Shown piece by piece: positions 1 to 8,285 of a stretch of 64,000 nt of DNA. The first letter of the stretch is position 1, and every line of letters begins with the position of its first letter. Under the pieces are notes generated by a model. The model was not told the origin of the DNA and ran no database searches. It saw only the letters and a list, made by a program, of their open reading frames with translations. A program made the position numbers and the translations under genes. This DNA is from Bacillus bingmayongensis (GTDB taxonomy: Bacteria > Bacillota > Bacilli > Bacillales > Bacillaceae_G): the NCBI RefSeq assembly GCF_000299035.1, contig NZ_JH921518.1, positions 408,439 through 472,438 of the forward strand, in the 5' to 3' direction.

Positions 1-72
1 AGTACATCTGTACTATTCGGTATAGGCATTTGGTGTATCGCATTCGCTTGTCAAAAAACATTTCAGTTCTAG
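1..72 (+). CDS. C-terminal end of a membrane protein (partial)
   Basis: Frame 1 is open from the window edge to a TAG at 70-72 and encodes 23 residues rich in Ile, Phe, Ala and Gly, ending in Gln-Lys-Thr-Phe-Gln-Phe. This looks like the last transmembrane segment of an integral membrane protein whose start lies outside the window. It stops 12 bases before the next start codon, so the two genes may be co-transcribed. The family cannot be identified from this fragment. Confidence 0.5.
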   Translation, partial: STSVLFGIGIWCIAFACQKTFQF

Positions 73-84
73 AAGAGGATTACT

Positions 85-1020
85 ATGAGCAATTTTATAG
101 AAATACTGGGCAGGAAAATGGAAGTTTACATAAAGGGCACTGGTTCTCAGACAATAGTCATTCAAACAGGAATGGGCTGTTCTTTTTATGATTGGATGCC
201 AATTGCAGAAAAGCTTGCTTCGAATTATAAAGTTGTTCTATTTCATCGTCCCGGTTATGGACAAAGTGAGCTCGGCGATGAGGCACGTACAACACTACAA
301 GTGACTAAAGAGCTACACGAATTATTACATGTGTTAGATATTAGACAACCGATTATTTTAGTTGGTCATTCTTATGGAGGATTATGTGCGCAGCAGTTTG
401 CTATGTTGCATTCTAATCAGTTAAAAGCTGTTGTTCTTGTCGATTCTACTTCTATGAACTTACATCGATTAGATAATCTTGATTTACCTATCTCTGATAA
501 AACAGATTCAGATGATATGTGGCTCCAAAAATATAGGAGTTATTCCACTATGGATTCAGACTCACTTCATGCAGAACTACAATCTATATTAATAAATCAA
601 TATGGTCACTTATCATCACGTAAACAAAAACAATATGTGGATTTCTCTACCTCACCATTATTATATAAAGCTACTGCTTCTGAACTTTCAGAGTGGAAAA
701 CTTGTGCAAAAAGAATGAAACAACTTGAAGTAACATTAAAAACTCCATTTATTATTATCGGGAGGGATCCAAATTACTCCATCAAGCAAATGATTCAAGG
801 TGAAATGCCTTATGAAGAGGCTACAAAGCTTGAAGAAGTTTGGCAAGAGCTTATTCAAGAGCAACTTATGCTCTCCCAAAATAGCAGATATATCCTCGCT
901 CAAAATGCTAGCCATGGAATCGAAAGTGATCGTCCTGATATCATAACTGATGCAATTCATTCCTTACAAGATGGTGACGTACATGACGTTAGAAACAATG
1001 AAAATTCCAGAGCTAAATAA
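85..1020 (+). CDS. alpha/beta-hydrolase fold protein
   Basis: A 311-residue protein with the alpha/beta-hydrolase pattern. The nucleophile elbow GHSYGG has Ser96 after a hydrophobic strand, an HRPGYGQS loop lies near residue 54, and a late ASHG motif gives the likely catalytic His277. There is no signal peptide, so it is probably cytoplasmic. An AGAAGAGGA ribosome-binding site precedes the ATG. The substrate cannot be deduced; it may be an esterase, lipase or haloperoxidase-like enzyme. A hairpin terminator follows at 1035. Confidence 0.85.
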   Translation: MSNFIEILGRKMEVYIKGTGSQTIVIQTGMGCSFYDWMPIAEKLASNYKVVLFHRPGYGQSELGDEARTTLQVTKELHELLHVLDIRQPIILVGHSYGGLCAQQFAMLHSNQLKAVVLVDSTSMNLHRLDNLDLPISDKTDSDDMWLQKYRSYSTMDSDSLHAELQSILINQYGHLSSRKQKQYVDFSTSPLLYKATASELSEWKTCAKRMKQLEVTLKTPFIIIGRDPNYSIKQMIQGEMPYEEATKLEEVWQELIQEQLMLSQNSRYILAQNASHGIESDRPDIITDAIHSLQDGDVHDVRNNENSRAK

Positions 1021-1034
1021 ACATACAAAAAAAG

Positions 1035-1058
1035 AAAGCAGCCTTCACTGCTTTCCCT
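1035..1058. terminator. bidirectional terminator between convergent genes
   Basis: Perfect 7-bp stem AAAGCAG/CTGCTTT (1035-1041 with 1048-1054) and a 6-base loop, with A-rich and T-rich flanks. It sits between the hydrolase and the convergent gene ending at 1065. Confidence 0.75.
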
Positions 1059-1064
1059 TTTCAT

Positions 1065-1454
1065 CTATTCATAATTTTCCTCGGCTTCATCACCATCATA
1101 ATACGAGTTTCCATTATTCACATATATAGGTCCGTTGGCAACATCAACACGAAGCACCCATGCCCAAGGTACAGCTAAGCGTTTATGTAACGCACGCCAA
1201 AATCTCATTGACTTTCTTTCATACTCCTGGAACTCCTGAAGTATATCTTTGTAGGAGGAACCGTCTAACTGAACATTTGCTTCTAGTAAACGAGAATAGG
1301 CATAGTGTTGTAATTCTAGTTCGGCAGCAACTTCCATCTCTTCTGGTGTTGCCATACCAATAATTGTTCCATCAGGTGGTACAATTTCATATACGTTTTG
1401 AACTTCAATGAGCCCTTCTGGATGATCTACTAACCCCTTCTCTTTCTCAAACAT
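1065..1454 (-). CDS. hypothetical protein, 129 aa
   Basis: A soluble acidic protein of 129 residues. It has a Glu-rich central helix (EEMEVAAELELQHYAYSRL) and a C-terminal part ending in Asn/Tyr/Asp/Glu-rich sequence. I do not recognise the family. The start is well supported by GGAGG seven to eight bases before the ATG. No membrane segment or signal peptide is visible. It stands alone between a terminator and a phosphatase gene of the same orientation. Confidence 0.75.
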   Translation of the reverse strand: MFEKEKGLVDHPEGLIEVQNVYEIVPPDGTIIGMATPEEMEVAAELELQHYAYSRLLEANVQLDGSSYKDILQEFQEYERKSMRFWRALHKRLAVPWAWVLRVDVANGPIYVNNGNSYYDGDEAEENYE

Positions 1455-1541
1455 GTAAACAGCCTCCTTTATTACATTTTTTATGGTACAAAAACATACT
1501 TCTCTAACGAATCTGTTCTTTCCTGCTTTCTCGATAAAATT

Positions 1542-2114
1542 TTACAAATTATTCACAGGATGACTTGTTTCTATCCTTACAGTAGAAATGAGCTTTTCTT
1601 CATTAACAGTTACTTTATATATATCAGGCATTTCGAGTGCTTTCCAAAAATGAAAATCATATTTGGAATCAAAATAATTCATAATGAGCACCATAATATT
1701 CCCATGAGTTCCTATTACAATATTTTTTCCTTCATGCTGTTTTAATATACTTTGGATACATGTAACACCACGCTTTTGTGCTACATCATTCGATTCCCCG
1801 CCCTCAAAAGAGAATACTGGATTCCCCCACACTTTCATAATTACTTCCTCAAAATCTTCTACTGGTTCTTTACTTAGTAGTCTCTCACGCAAATCTTCTT
1901 CAATTTGCACTGGTAATTCAAATTGATCTGCAACTCCTTGAATCGTTTGGGTCGCCCGCTTATTTGGACTAGAAATTACAACATCAATTTTTTCTCCCTT
2001 TAATAAATCTGTCACGGTTTGCGCATCATTCCGGCCTTTTTCAGATAATGGACGTTCTCTTTCTTCTGGTGTATATGTAGAATGAGCGTGACGGACAAAA
2101 TATATGTGAGTCAT
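1542..2114 (-). CDS. histidine phosphatase (phosphoglycerate-mutase-like) family protein
   Basis: A 190-residue protein opening with the family signature F-V-R-H-A-H-S. His9 is the expected phosphate acceptor and Arg8 the phosphate ligand; a second histidine lies in the GTHGN motif (His137), and Glu78 fits the acid/base position. A longer open frame begins at 2147, but the ATG at 2114 has AAGGAGG six bases upstream and begins directly at the first beta strand, so I choose it. Members dephosphorylate small phosphate esters; the substrate is unknown. Confidence 0.85.
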   Translation of the reverse strand: MTHIYFVRHAHSTYTPEERERPLSEKGRNDAQTVTDLLKGEKIDVVISSPNKRATQTIQGVADQFELPVQIEEDLRERLLSKEPVEDFEEVIMKVWGNPVFSFEGGESNDVAQKRGVTCIQSILKQHEGKNIVIGTHGNIMVLIMNYFDSKYDFHFWKALEMPDIYKVTVNEEKLISTVRIETSHPVNNL

Positions 2115-2257
2115 GAAACCCCTCCTTCTATCCCCTCTACTATTCAATTGGTTCTATTAGAGATTAAATAATTCCTTTTAAGATTTTTCCATATATAATA
2201 AACAAAAGGCACTTCATGAAAAAAGCACCTTTTTGTTTACATAATAAAATTATTTTG

Positions 2258-2422
2258 TTATAACTTTTTTCTGAATTCTTCGCTCGTTACTACGTCTCGA
2301 ATGAAATAATCTATATTATTTTCAAGTTTTTTAAACTCTATCGAATTTAAGCCGTTAGACATAAAAACAATTTCAATCTTATTTCCTCCCCTAATGAAAT
2401 ACCAATTATCATTATATCTATT
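2258..2422 (-). pseudogene. C-terminal remnant of an unknown protein
   Basis: On the minus strand a frame is open from just after a TAA (2423-2425) to a TAA at 2258-2260. It gives 54 protein-like residues (DNWYFIRGGNKIEIVFMSNG..., ending EEFRKKL). No start with a ribosome-binding site fits the whole stretch; an internal ATG at 2362 would give only 34 residues. The composition looks coding, so I read it as a 5'-truncated relic. It could also be a short real gene starting at the internal ATG. The rest of 2115-2513 holds only AT-rich sequence and weak hairpins. Confidence 0.4.
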
Positions 2423-2480
2423 TTATAAAATATAGAAGAAGTTTTTATTTAAAGAAAAAATCCAGTAACCAATTCTATAC

Positions 2481-2524
2481 AAGTAGAGTAGCCCTATTCA
2501 AATTGAACAAAGGCTACTCTACTT
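2481..2524. terminator. 13-bp hairpin at the end of the cupin gene
   Basis: Arms AAGTAGAGTAGCC (2481-2493) and GGCTACTCTACTT (2512-2524) are perfectly complementary around an 18-base loop. The right arm includes the cupin stop codon. There is no good T-run, so this may act as a 3'-protecting hairpin as much as a terminator. Confidence 0.6.
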
Positions 2525-3149
2525 CACACGAAGTTACCTCTCCATTTAATAAAACTACTATATCAGAATCTGTATGATGACGTTCATCCTTAAGACGCTG
2601 TGAATTCGGCGGCCCAATCACAACAGACTCCTTAATAGGAGCAAGGTCCTTTGCTAAATGTTCAGCATTAACACCGTAAGCGCCTTGGAATACTTCTGGT
2701 GGCGTCATTCTAAGTACATTTGATCCTTCAGCAGTTTCAAATTGATCATTGTTAAAAAATAGATGTAAATGGACTTCTTCCGTTACAGCGGTAATCCAAT
2801 GCCACCAGCCCATTGGAATGAAGACTGTTTGCCCAGCTTTTGCTCTGTAATTTTGCAGTTGATTCGTTTCTGGATTTAAAATAGATGTAACTGCTTCACC
2901 TGAAACGACTACATCTAATTCCCAAGCATTTGGATGCCAGTGCGGTTCCCTCATATGACCTTTTGTCATATAAAGATCAACAAATGCCCCACCAATCATG
3001 GCTGGTAACTGGGTTGAAGTCACTTCATATGCAACGTTTTTATCATCTCTTTTAAAAAATACATTTTCTCTTGAGTCAAAGAAAAGATTTGGAGTTCCGG
3101 AACTTTTCTTTAAGTTTTTATTGTCTGGAACATAACCTGAATTACCCAT
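2514..3149 (-). CDS. cupin-domain protein (oxalate-decarboxylase/germin-like single cupin)
   Basis: A 211-residue protein with one complete cupin barrel. The first metal motif is H70-W-H72-P-N-A-W-E77. The second is G-x5-P-x-G-x2-H with His117. This His/His/Glu/His set normally binds Mn or Fe, as in oxalate decarboxylase-type cupins; only one barrel is present. The frame extends upstream to 3275, but that would run through the terminator of the preceding gene. The ATG at 3149 has GAGGG five bases before it, so I use it. The reaction is unknown. Confidence 0.8.
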   Translation of the reverse strand: MGNSGYVPDNKNLKKSSGTPNLFFDSRENVFFKRDDKNVAYEVTSTQLPAMIGGAFVDLYMTKGHMREPHWHPNAWELDVVVSGEAVTSILNPETNQLQNYRAKAGQTVFIPMGWWHWITAVTEEVHLHLFFNNDQFETAEGSNVLRMTPPEVFQGAYGVNAEHLAKDLAPIKESVVIGPPNSQRLKDERHHTDSDIVVLLNGEVTSCEVE

Positions 3150-3244
3150 TCTATCCCTCTTTTCCATTCCCAACATTTCATAATTAACATTGTATCGTAT
3201 GGAAGAAATGAAACTGATGTGCCTATCTACTATCATTTTTACAT

Positions 3245-3280
3245 AACAAAAAAACATGCTCCAAGACGCTAGCATGTTTT
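3245..3280 (-). terminator. terminator of the 53-aa membrane protein gene
   Basis: Perfect 10-bp stem AAAACATGCT/AGCATGTTTT (3251-3260 with 3271-3280), followed on the minus strand by a T-run. It separates the small gene at 3321 from the cupin gene. Confidence 0.8.
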
Positions 3281-3320
3281 GTGATATACTTCACATTATT
3301 TAGGTAAAAAGAAAACCTTA

Positions 3321-3482
3321 TTACTTACTGTGATGTAACATTAAATCATTAAATTCTTCTTCAATATGATTTAACTTCGCAATCCCTTCTTTCCATTTAT
3401 GGATATAACGTGATACTCCAACAACAAATAAAGTGACAATAGTAGAAAGAATAATACCATATACAACAGCTACAGTATTCAT
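3321..3482 (-). CDS. small single-pass membrane protein, 53 aa
   Basis: ATG at 3482 with AAGGAAG upstream. The protein starts with a hydrophobic helix (about residues 4-24, VAVVYGIILSTIVTLFVVGV) and continues into a basic then acidic amphipathic tail ending in HHSK. The architecture resembles the DUF4083-type short membrane proteins of Bacillus, but that assignment is tentative. It has its own terminator. The function is unknown. Confidence 0.7.
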   Translation of the reverse strand: MNTVAVVYGIILSTIVTLFVVGVSRYIHKWKEGIAKLNHIEEEFNDLMLHHSK

Positions 3483-3617
3483 AAGTTACACTTCCTTGTA
3501 ATAGGTTATGATTTTATTATAATCCTTTTTCTTATGGAATGTCGGAAATTCAAGTTTTTGTAACAAAATTAAATTTTCTAATTATATTAAAAAGTATTTT
3601 CTACACAAGCTATAGTA

Positions 3618-3648
3618 GGAGAAACCTTACTGATAACAAGGTTTCTCC
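3618..3648. terminator. hairpin downstream of the SDR remnant
   Basis: Perfect 11-bp stem GGAGAAACCTT/AAGGTTTCTCC (3618-3628 with 3638-3648) and a 9-base loop, just past the stop of the broken dehydrogenase gene. Confidence 0.7.
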
Positions 3649-3660
3649 TCTATTTAAATA

Positions 3661-4101
3661 TTATTCCATACCAACAGAAACGGTTTCCGGCAACGTACTT
3701 CCTCTATCAATTACAATGTGTGTGCCTGTTATGTAACTTGATTCGTCAGATACAAGAAAACCAGCTAACTGTCCTACCTCTTCAATTCTTCCTAAACGTC
3801 CTAGCGGAACACCTGAAGCGATGCCATAGATAACAGTATTTGGCTGATTTGGATCAGACTCATTTGCAATTTGCTCTGCCATTGGCGTCATAATATAACC
3901 TGGGCAAATCGCATTCATAGTAATATGATGCTTGGCTACTTCACGTGCTAGCGCTTTTGTAAATCTCCAAATAGCAGCCTTTGTTGTCGCATAAGCTGTT
4001 TCTCCTTCATCTGCAACTAGCGTCCCTGTTACAGAAGACATATTCACGATTTTTCTGTAATTTTTCTCAATCATGTATGGAAGAAATTTGTCAAAAAACG
4101 T
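3661..4101 (-). pseudogene. 5'-truncated short-chain dehydrogenase/reductase (SDR)
   Basis: The frame matches the C-terminal half of an SDR: N-M-S-S with the catalytic Ser, YATTK (YxxxK), NAICPGYI, the GRLGRIEEVGQLAGFL helix, and a SSYITGTHIVIDRG tail. Open sequence extends upstream of the first ATG (4074) to a TGA at 4102-4104 as TFFDKFLPYM, which is also SDR-like. The whole N-terminal half, including the NAD-binding TGxxxGxG motif, is absent, leaving about 147 of roughly 250 residues. It abuts the terminator of the next gene, suggesting a deletion junction near 4101. Confidence 0.85.
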
Positions 4102-4135
4102 TCAAAAAGAAAAGCCGTCGTAACAAACGACAGCT
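4102..4135 (-). terminator. terminator of the lipoprotein gene
   Basis: Minus-strand stem AGCTGTCG/CGACGGCT with one mismatch (4128-4135 with 4113-4120), a 7-base loop, then TTCTTTTT. It directly borders the SDR remnant. Confidence 0.7.
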
Positions 4136-4160
4136 CATACATCACTTTTCAATTATTATT

Positions 4161-4688
4161 TTATTGATTTTTCTTCGCTTCTATTTTTTCTTTTGCACTT
4201 TCAGCTTTATCCAATACTTCTCCGATTTTTTGCTGTTTTTCCTTTGCTTCATCAATGCTATCTACAGCTTTGATTACTTTATCAATGCCTTCTTCGTCCA
4301 CTTTTCTCTGTTTCGCAACTCTTTCCTTTTCTTTTTCCTCAATATCTTTCGCCTTCTGAAGCATATTTTCTGCATTTGACTTTACAGCTTTTTCAAGAGA
4401 AGCATCCTTTTTCTTTTGTAATACTTGATCTGCATCGTCTTTTGCTTCTAAATATTTACCATCTTTTAACGCCGATGCACCGTGGTCCATCAGCTTGGCA
4501 ACTTCCTTATAGGATTTTGTTTCTTCCGTAAATTTTTCCTCTTCAGCTTTTTCAAACCACATAACTGCATCACTATATTTTTCATCTTTTAATGCTTGCA
4601 TACCTGTTTCAACTTGGATATCGTAATTACTGCTACATCCAGCCATTAGAAAAAACAAACAAAGCATAACAAAACTTATTTTTCTCAT
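4161..4688 (-). CDS. lipoprotein with coiled-coil/TPR-like repeats
   Basis: A 175-residue protein with a lipoprotein signal peptide: MRK, a hydrophobic core, then the lipobox L-M-A-G-C with Cys18 as the lipidation site. The mature part has two TPR-like stretches (GMQALKDEKYSDAVMWFEKAEEEKF and GASALKDGKYLEAKDDADQVLQ), then a long Lys/Glu-rich helix typical of coiled coil. It should be anchored to the outer face of the membrane. AAGAGGAG precedes the ATG. No partner gene is nearby and the function is unknown. Confidence 0.85.
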   Translation of the reverse strand: MRKISFVMLCLFFLMAGCSSNYDIQVETGMQALKDEKYSDAVMWFEKAEEEKFTEETKSYKEVAKLMDHGASALKDGKYLEAKDDADQVLQKKKDASLEKAVKSNAENMLQKAKDIEEKEKERVAKQRKVDEEGIDKVIKAVDSIDEAKEKQQKIGEVLDKAESAKEKIEAKKNQ

Positions 4689-4903
4689 GATGTTTTTCTC
4701 CTCTTTCTTTGTTACACATCTTATCTCATATTATCGAATTTCATTCTCTGCATACTTTATTAAATGTAACACAGCTAAAAAATACTTTCAAAAAGAAAAA
4801 ATCATCCAGTAAATAAAACTGGATGATATGTACACATATATAAATGATGAGATTACAAATTTCTTTTTATATTATCTCTTAAAGTATTCGTTAATTCTAT
4901 AAT

Positions 4904-6172
4904 TTAAGCTGACACATCTGCTTGTTTTTTCATTCCCGACTGCTTCATTCCTAATAGTACGACTAAAAGTAGCCCAACTCCCAATGTTAACATTACGATA
5001 CTAGTTGGAAGCATATCTAATAAAAATCCATACAAAATCATTCCAAGCGGAGCAATTGCTGTAGCAATAGTTTCAAGAAGACCAAAAACACGCCCTAAAT
5101 ATCCTGGATCTGTTGTTTTTTGAATATGTACTTGCATTGGAATATTTACTGCTATCATTGATATACCGCTAAGAAGCATGAAAACAATATAATAAATAAA
5201 ACTCGCTACCTTTGGAATCGTAACGATTAGCGGAAAGACGGTACATAAACTTAAACTTGCAAATAAAAACAAGCTAATATAAATAGCTCGAAACGGATTA
5301 TTTATTTCCTTACGAACAGATAAAACAACCGCACCAATTAACATCCCAACCGCTAACATACCTTCTACAGTGCCAAGTTGCCTAGAAGTTAAATGTAAGT
5401 TTTGCACAATAATATAGGGAAGTGCAACAAAAAGTGCGCTAGAAAAAAAGTTTATCCAAAGAGCAACTTTCATAAGTCCATATATTTCATGTTGTCGTTT
5501 CACATATAAAAATCCCTCTTTTATACTCGTTAAAAAATGCCCTTTATCTTCTTCCACTTCTTTTTTATACAGATCAAATACGATAAATAATTGTACAATG
5601 GCCGCTAAGAAAAATGTAATACCATTTAAAAGAAAAAAGGATGTAATGGAAAATAACCCAAATATTATCCCACCAATTATCGGCGCTAAAATTCTCGATA
5701 ATGAATCGGCCGTCTGGTTTAAAGCACTCGCTTTTTGAATACGTTCTACGTCTACTAAACTTGGAACAGAAGAAGTAAATGAAACAGAATAGAAACTCGC
5801 ATAAATTGATAATAATGCTGCCGAAATATAAATAAATAGAAGTGATGCTCCAAATACAGTAGAAAGAATAAACATTGTAATCATTGTCAAACTACTTAAT
5901 AAGTCCATACCAATAATAAGCCATCGTCGATTCACACGATCCGCTACCGCCCCAGCGATTGGACCACATACTACCCTTGGAATAGAGCCGCAAATAAGTG
6001 TAATCGCAAAACCTACTCCTGATCCTGTTGTTTTTAAAACATATAACCCCATTGCAAACGTATAAATGCCTGCTCCTAATAAAGAACTCACTTTTCCAAT
6101 CATCATCAAAATGATATTTCTTGTTGCAATTTTAAGCCTTGGATCATTTTGACTTATACTTGCGTCCGTCAT
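4904..6172 (-). CDS. MFS transporter (drug/macrolide efflux type)
   Basis: A 422-residue polytopic protein with about twelve hydrophobic segments. The loop-2 sequence GAVADRVNRRW is the MFS signature (GxxaDRxxRR), and the overall shape matches the MFS_3/MefA-like exporters. A GGGGAG site precedes the ATG. The promoter (TATAAT at 6213-6218, TTGTAA at 6237-6242, 18-bp spacer) is flanked by two similar palindromes, so expression is probably repressor-controlled. The exported substrate is unknown. Confidence 0.85.
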   Translation of the reverse strand: MTDASISQNDPRLKIATRNIILMMIGKVSSLLGAGIYTFAMGLYVLKTTGSGVGFAITLICGSIPRVVCGPIAGAVADRVNRRWLIIGMDLLSSLTMITMFILSTVFGASLLFIYISAALLSIYASFYSVSFTSSVPSLVDVERIQKASALNQTADSLSRILAPIIGGIIFGLFSITSFFLLNGITFFLAAIVQLFIVFDLYKKEVEEDKGHFLTSIKEGFLYVKRQHEIYGLMKVALWINFFSSALFVALPYIIVQNLHLTSRQLGTVEGMLAVGMLIGAVVLSVRKEINNPFRAIYISLFLFASLSLCTVFPLIVTIPKVASFIYYIVFMLLSGISMIAVNIPMQVHIQKTTDPGYLGRVFGLLETIATAIAPLGMILYGFLLDMLPTSIVMLTLGVGLLLVVLLGMKQSGMKKQADVSA

Positions 6173-6192
6173 TATGTCACTCTCCCCTCAAA

Positions 6193-6242
6193 AGTTAAAT
6201 TGTGTTAAACTTATTATATAATTACTTTTCAATTTTTTACAA
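6193..6242 (-). promoter_or_regulatory. MFS promoter with operator-like palindrome over the start site
   Basis: Minus-strand -35 TTGTAA (6237-6242) and -10 TATAAT (6213-6218) are spaced 18 bp. A 19-bp imperfect palindrome of form AGTTnAAnnnnnTTnAACT occupies 6193-6211, over the expected transcription start. A second copy lies upstream at 6248-6266. Confidence 0.55.
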
Positions 6243-6247
6243 CCAAA

Positions 6248-6266
6248 AGTTTAATTGTACTTAACT
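6248..6266. promoter_or_regulatory. second operator-like palindrome upstream of the MFS -35
   Basis: AGTTTAATTGTACTTAACT shares the AGTT...AACT architecture of the palindrome at 6193-6211. The centres are 55 bp apart, on either side of the promoter. Confidence 0.45.
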
Positions 6267-6358
6267 TTTTTTGTGATAAAAGAGATGTCTTTTAGTTAAT
6301 TAAAATGTATGCAAACATAATCATACGTGATATAACATAATCACAAGGAGCTGATTAT

Positions 6359-7004
6359 ATGGGAAAACATTATAAACCGAAAAAATTCTCTGAATCATTA
6401 AATGCCTCCGTGTTGACTTTACAGCGTTGGGATAATCAAGGGAAATGAAAAGCTTTTCGTTCTCCTAGTAACAGAAGATATTATACACATGAACAATATT
6501 TAGAATGAATATATAGGAGTTCACAAGACAAACGAACAAAGAAAAACTGTTATTTATGCACGAGTTTCCACTTCCGATCAAAAGGATGATTTAAAGAATC
6601 AAGTTGAATTTCTTAGGAATTTTGTAAATGTAAAAGGAATGATAGTGGATGAAGTCATAGAAGATTACGATAGCAATCTGCATTATAACCGTAAAAAATG
6701 GAACGATTTCATCAATACATGTATGACAAATGAGATAGATACAATTGTGATTGCGCATAAAGATAGATTTATTCGTTTTGGTTATGATTGGTTTGAAAGA
6801 CTCTTACATTCATTCAACGTAAATATAATTGTTGTAAATAATGAAAATGAAAGCCTTTCTCCACAAGAAGAACTTGTTCAAGATATGATTTCTATTCTTC
6901 ATATTTTTAGTTGTAGAATTTACGGTTTAAAAAAATATAAAAAGAAAATCAAAGAGGATGAGGATGTTGAAAAAAGCATACAAAACAGAAATCAAACTCA
7001 CTGA
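6359..7004 (+). pseudogene. tnpA: IS607-family serine recombinase TnpA, inactivated
   Basis: The ATG at 6359 has AAGGAG upstream and opens a MerR-like DNA-binding domain (HYKPKKFSESLNASVLTLQRWDNQGK). TGA codons interrupt it at 6446-6448 and 6506-6508. A frame change near 6530-6545 then leads into the resolvase domain (YARVSTSDQKDDL with the expected catalytic Ser), continuing to the C-terminal SIQNRNQTH and a stop at 7004. Two nonsense codons and one frameshift mean no full protein is made. A restart at 6639 would lack the catalytic serine. Confidence 0.9.
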
Positions 7005-8130
7005 TATTCAAAAAACCAAAGTTATTCAAACGATTGGAGTAAGTCGATATATTTACAACTTCTACATCACCCATAATAAAGAAATATACGAAAAAGAAAA
7101 GAAATTCATCAGTGGAATGGACTTTTCTAAGTGGTTGAATAACGAATATATTCCGAATCATAGAGATAAAATGTGGCTCAAAGAAGTATCTTCTAAAGCA
7201 ATGAAAAAAGCTATTATGAATGGAGAAAAAGCATTTCAAAATTTTTTCAAAGGAAAAACAAAATTTCCCCGTTTCAAAAAGAAGCGCGACCAAGATGTGA
7301 AATGCTATTTTCCGAAAAATAACAAAACAGATTGGATCGTCGAACGACATCGCATTAAAATACCTACCATTGGATGGGTACGATTAAAAGAATTTGGTTA
7401 CATCCCCACGAATGCTAAAGTAAGTAGTGGAACTGTTTCTCAAAAAGCAGGTAAATTCTTTGTATCTGTACTTTGTGAAGTGGATACAAAGAATACGCAA
7501 ATAAACACACAAGATGGTATAGGTGTAGATATTGGAATTAAAGATTTTGCAATTTGTAGTCATGACGTTACTTTTCAAAATATCAATAAAACACAGAAAA
7601 TAAAAAGATTAGAAAAGTCTTTAAAACGACAACAAAACTCTTTAAGTCGTAAATATAAACATTTAAAAAAGAGAGGTGAAAAATCTGCCACTAAAAAGAA
7701 TATCAATAGACAAATCTTAGTGATACAAAAACTTCATAATCACCTTGCGAACATCCGCGAGGAATATATTAGATATGTTGTAAATACTTTAGTGAAAGCC
7801 AAACCGAAGTATATAACAATTGAAGATTTGCATGTTAAAGGGATGATGAAAAATCGTCATTTGTCTCGTGCAATATTTGTGCAGAAATTCTATTGCTTTA
7901 GAGAATGGTTGACGTATAAATGCAATGAATATGGTATCGAATTAAGAATGGTACATCGTTTTTATCCTAGTTCGAAAACATGTTCTTGTTGTGGATATAA
8001 AAAAGTTGACCTACGTTTATCTGATAGAATTTTTAAATGTGACAACTGCGATGTTGAAATGGATAGAGGTTTTAACGCAAGTCTACATTTGAAATATGCA
8101 ACAGAATATACGATCATCACATCTCGATAA
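6958..8130 (+). CDS. tnpB: TnpB RNA-guided nuclease (OrfB_IS605 family)
   Basis: A 390-residue TnpB that looks intact. The N-terminal helix-turn-helix begins KKAYKTEIKLTDIQK. The RuvC-like triad is present: Asp191 in GVDIGIKDF, Glu289 in TIEDL, and Asp369 in DRGFNAS. A four-cysteine zinc ribbon has Cys342/Cys345 and Cys361/Cys364. TnpB proteins are omega-RNA-guided DNA endonucleases that help IS200/605 and IS607 elements persist. It overlaps the tnpA 3' end in another frame, as is usual for this family. Its own recombinase is dead, but all nuclease residues are kept. Confidence 0.92.
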   Translation: MRMLKKAYKTEIKLTDIQKTKVIQTIGVSRYIYNFYITHNKEIYEKEKKFISGMDFSKWLNNEYIPNHRDKMWLKEVSSKAMKKAIMNGEKAFQNFFKGKTKFPRFKKKRDQDVKCYFPKNNKTDWIVERHRIKIPTIGWVRLKEFGYIPTNAKVSSGTVSQKAGKFFVSVLCEVDTKNTQINTQDGIGVDIGIKDFAICSHDVTFQNINKTQKIKRLEKSLKRQQNSLSRKYKHLKKRGEKSATKKNINRQILVIQKLHNHLANIREEYIRYVVNTLVKAKPKYITIEDLHVKGMMKNRHLSRAIFVQKFYCFREWLTYKCNEYGIELRMVHRFYPSSKTCSCCGYKKVDLRLSDRIFKCDNCDVEMDRGFNASLHLKYATEYTIITSR

Positions 8131-8265
8131 CGTATATATGTAGGGTGGGCTACATCCGAATTTACGCTTGTGGAGTGCTATATCAAATTGTGGTAGCGAA
8201 TAAGTGGCGAAGCGAGGCACATAGAAGCAAGAATGATCTAACGTAGATGATTATGTTTGTCTATG
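8131..8265 (+). ncRNA. putative TnpB omega (reRNA) region and element right end
   Basis: Between the tnpB stop and the right end lie about 130 bases that are clearly less AT-rich than the surroundings (GTAGGGTGGGCTAC..., AGTGGCGAAGCGAGGCAC). In IS200/605 and IS607 elements this position encodes the omega RNA that guides TnpB, with the guide taken from flanking DNA past the right end. The assignment is by position and composition only; the exact RNA ends are not determined. Confidence 0.45.
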
Positions 8266-8285
8266 TTTTTAGTAGCAGCAACTAT

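Larger units (their letters stand above)
6302..8270 (+). mobile_element. IS607-type insertion sequence (decayed tnpA, intact tnpB)
   Basis: The element carries a serine-recombinase tnpA in pieces and a full tnpB. Near its two ends lie inverted copies of CAAACATAATCAT (6312-6324 and, complemented, 8247-8259) inside longer imperfect repeats, which I use to set approximate boundaries. The ends are estimates to within about 10 bases. It separates the MFS gene from the downstream XRE-TPR regulator. Because tnpA is broken, the copy is probably no longer self-mobile. Confidence 0.8.

Noticed and set aside
6949-7350. Open frame of 133 codons antisense to tnpB
   Set aside because: Lies wholly opposite a well-supported tnpB, has no ribosome-binding site, and its composition is that of a shadow frame.
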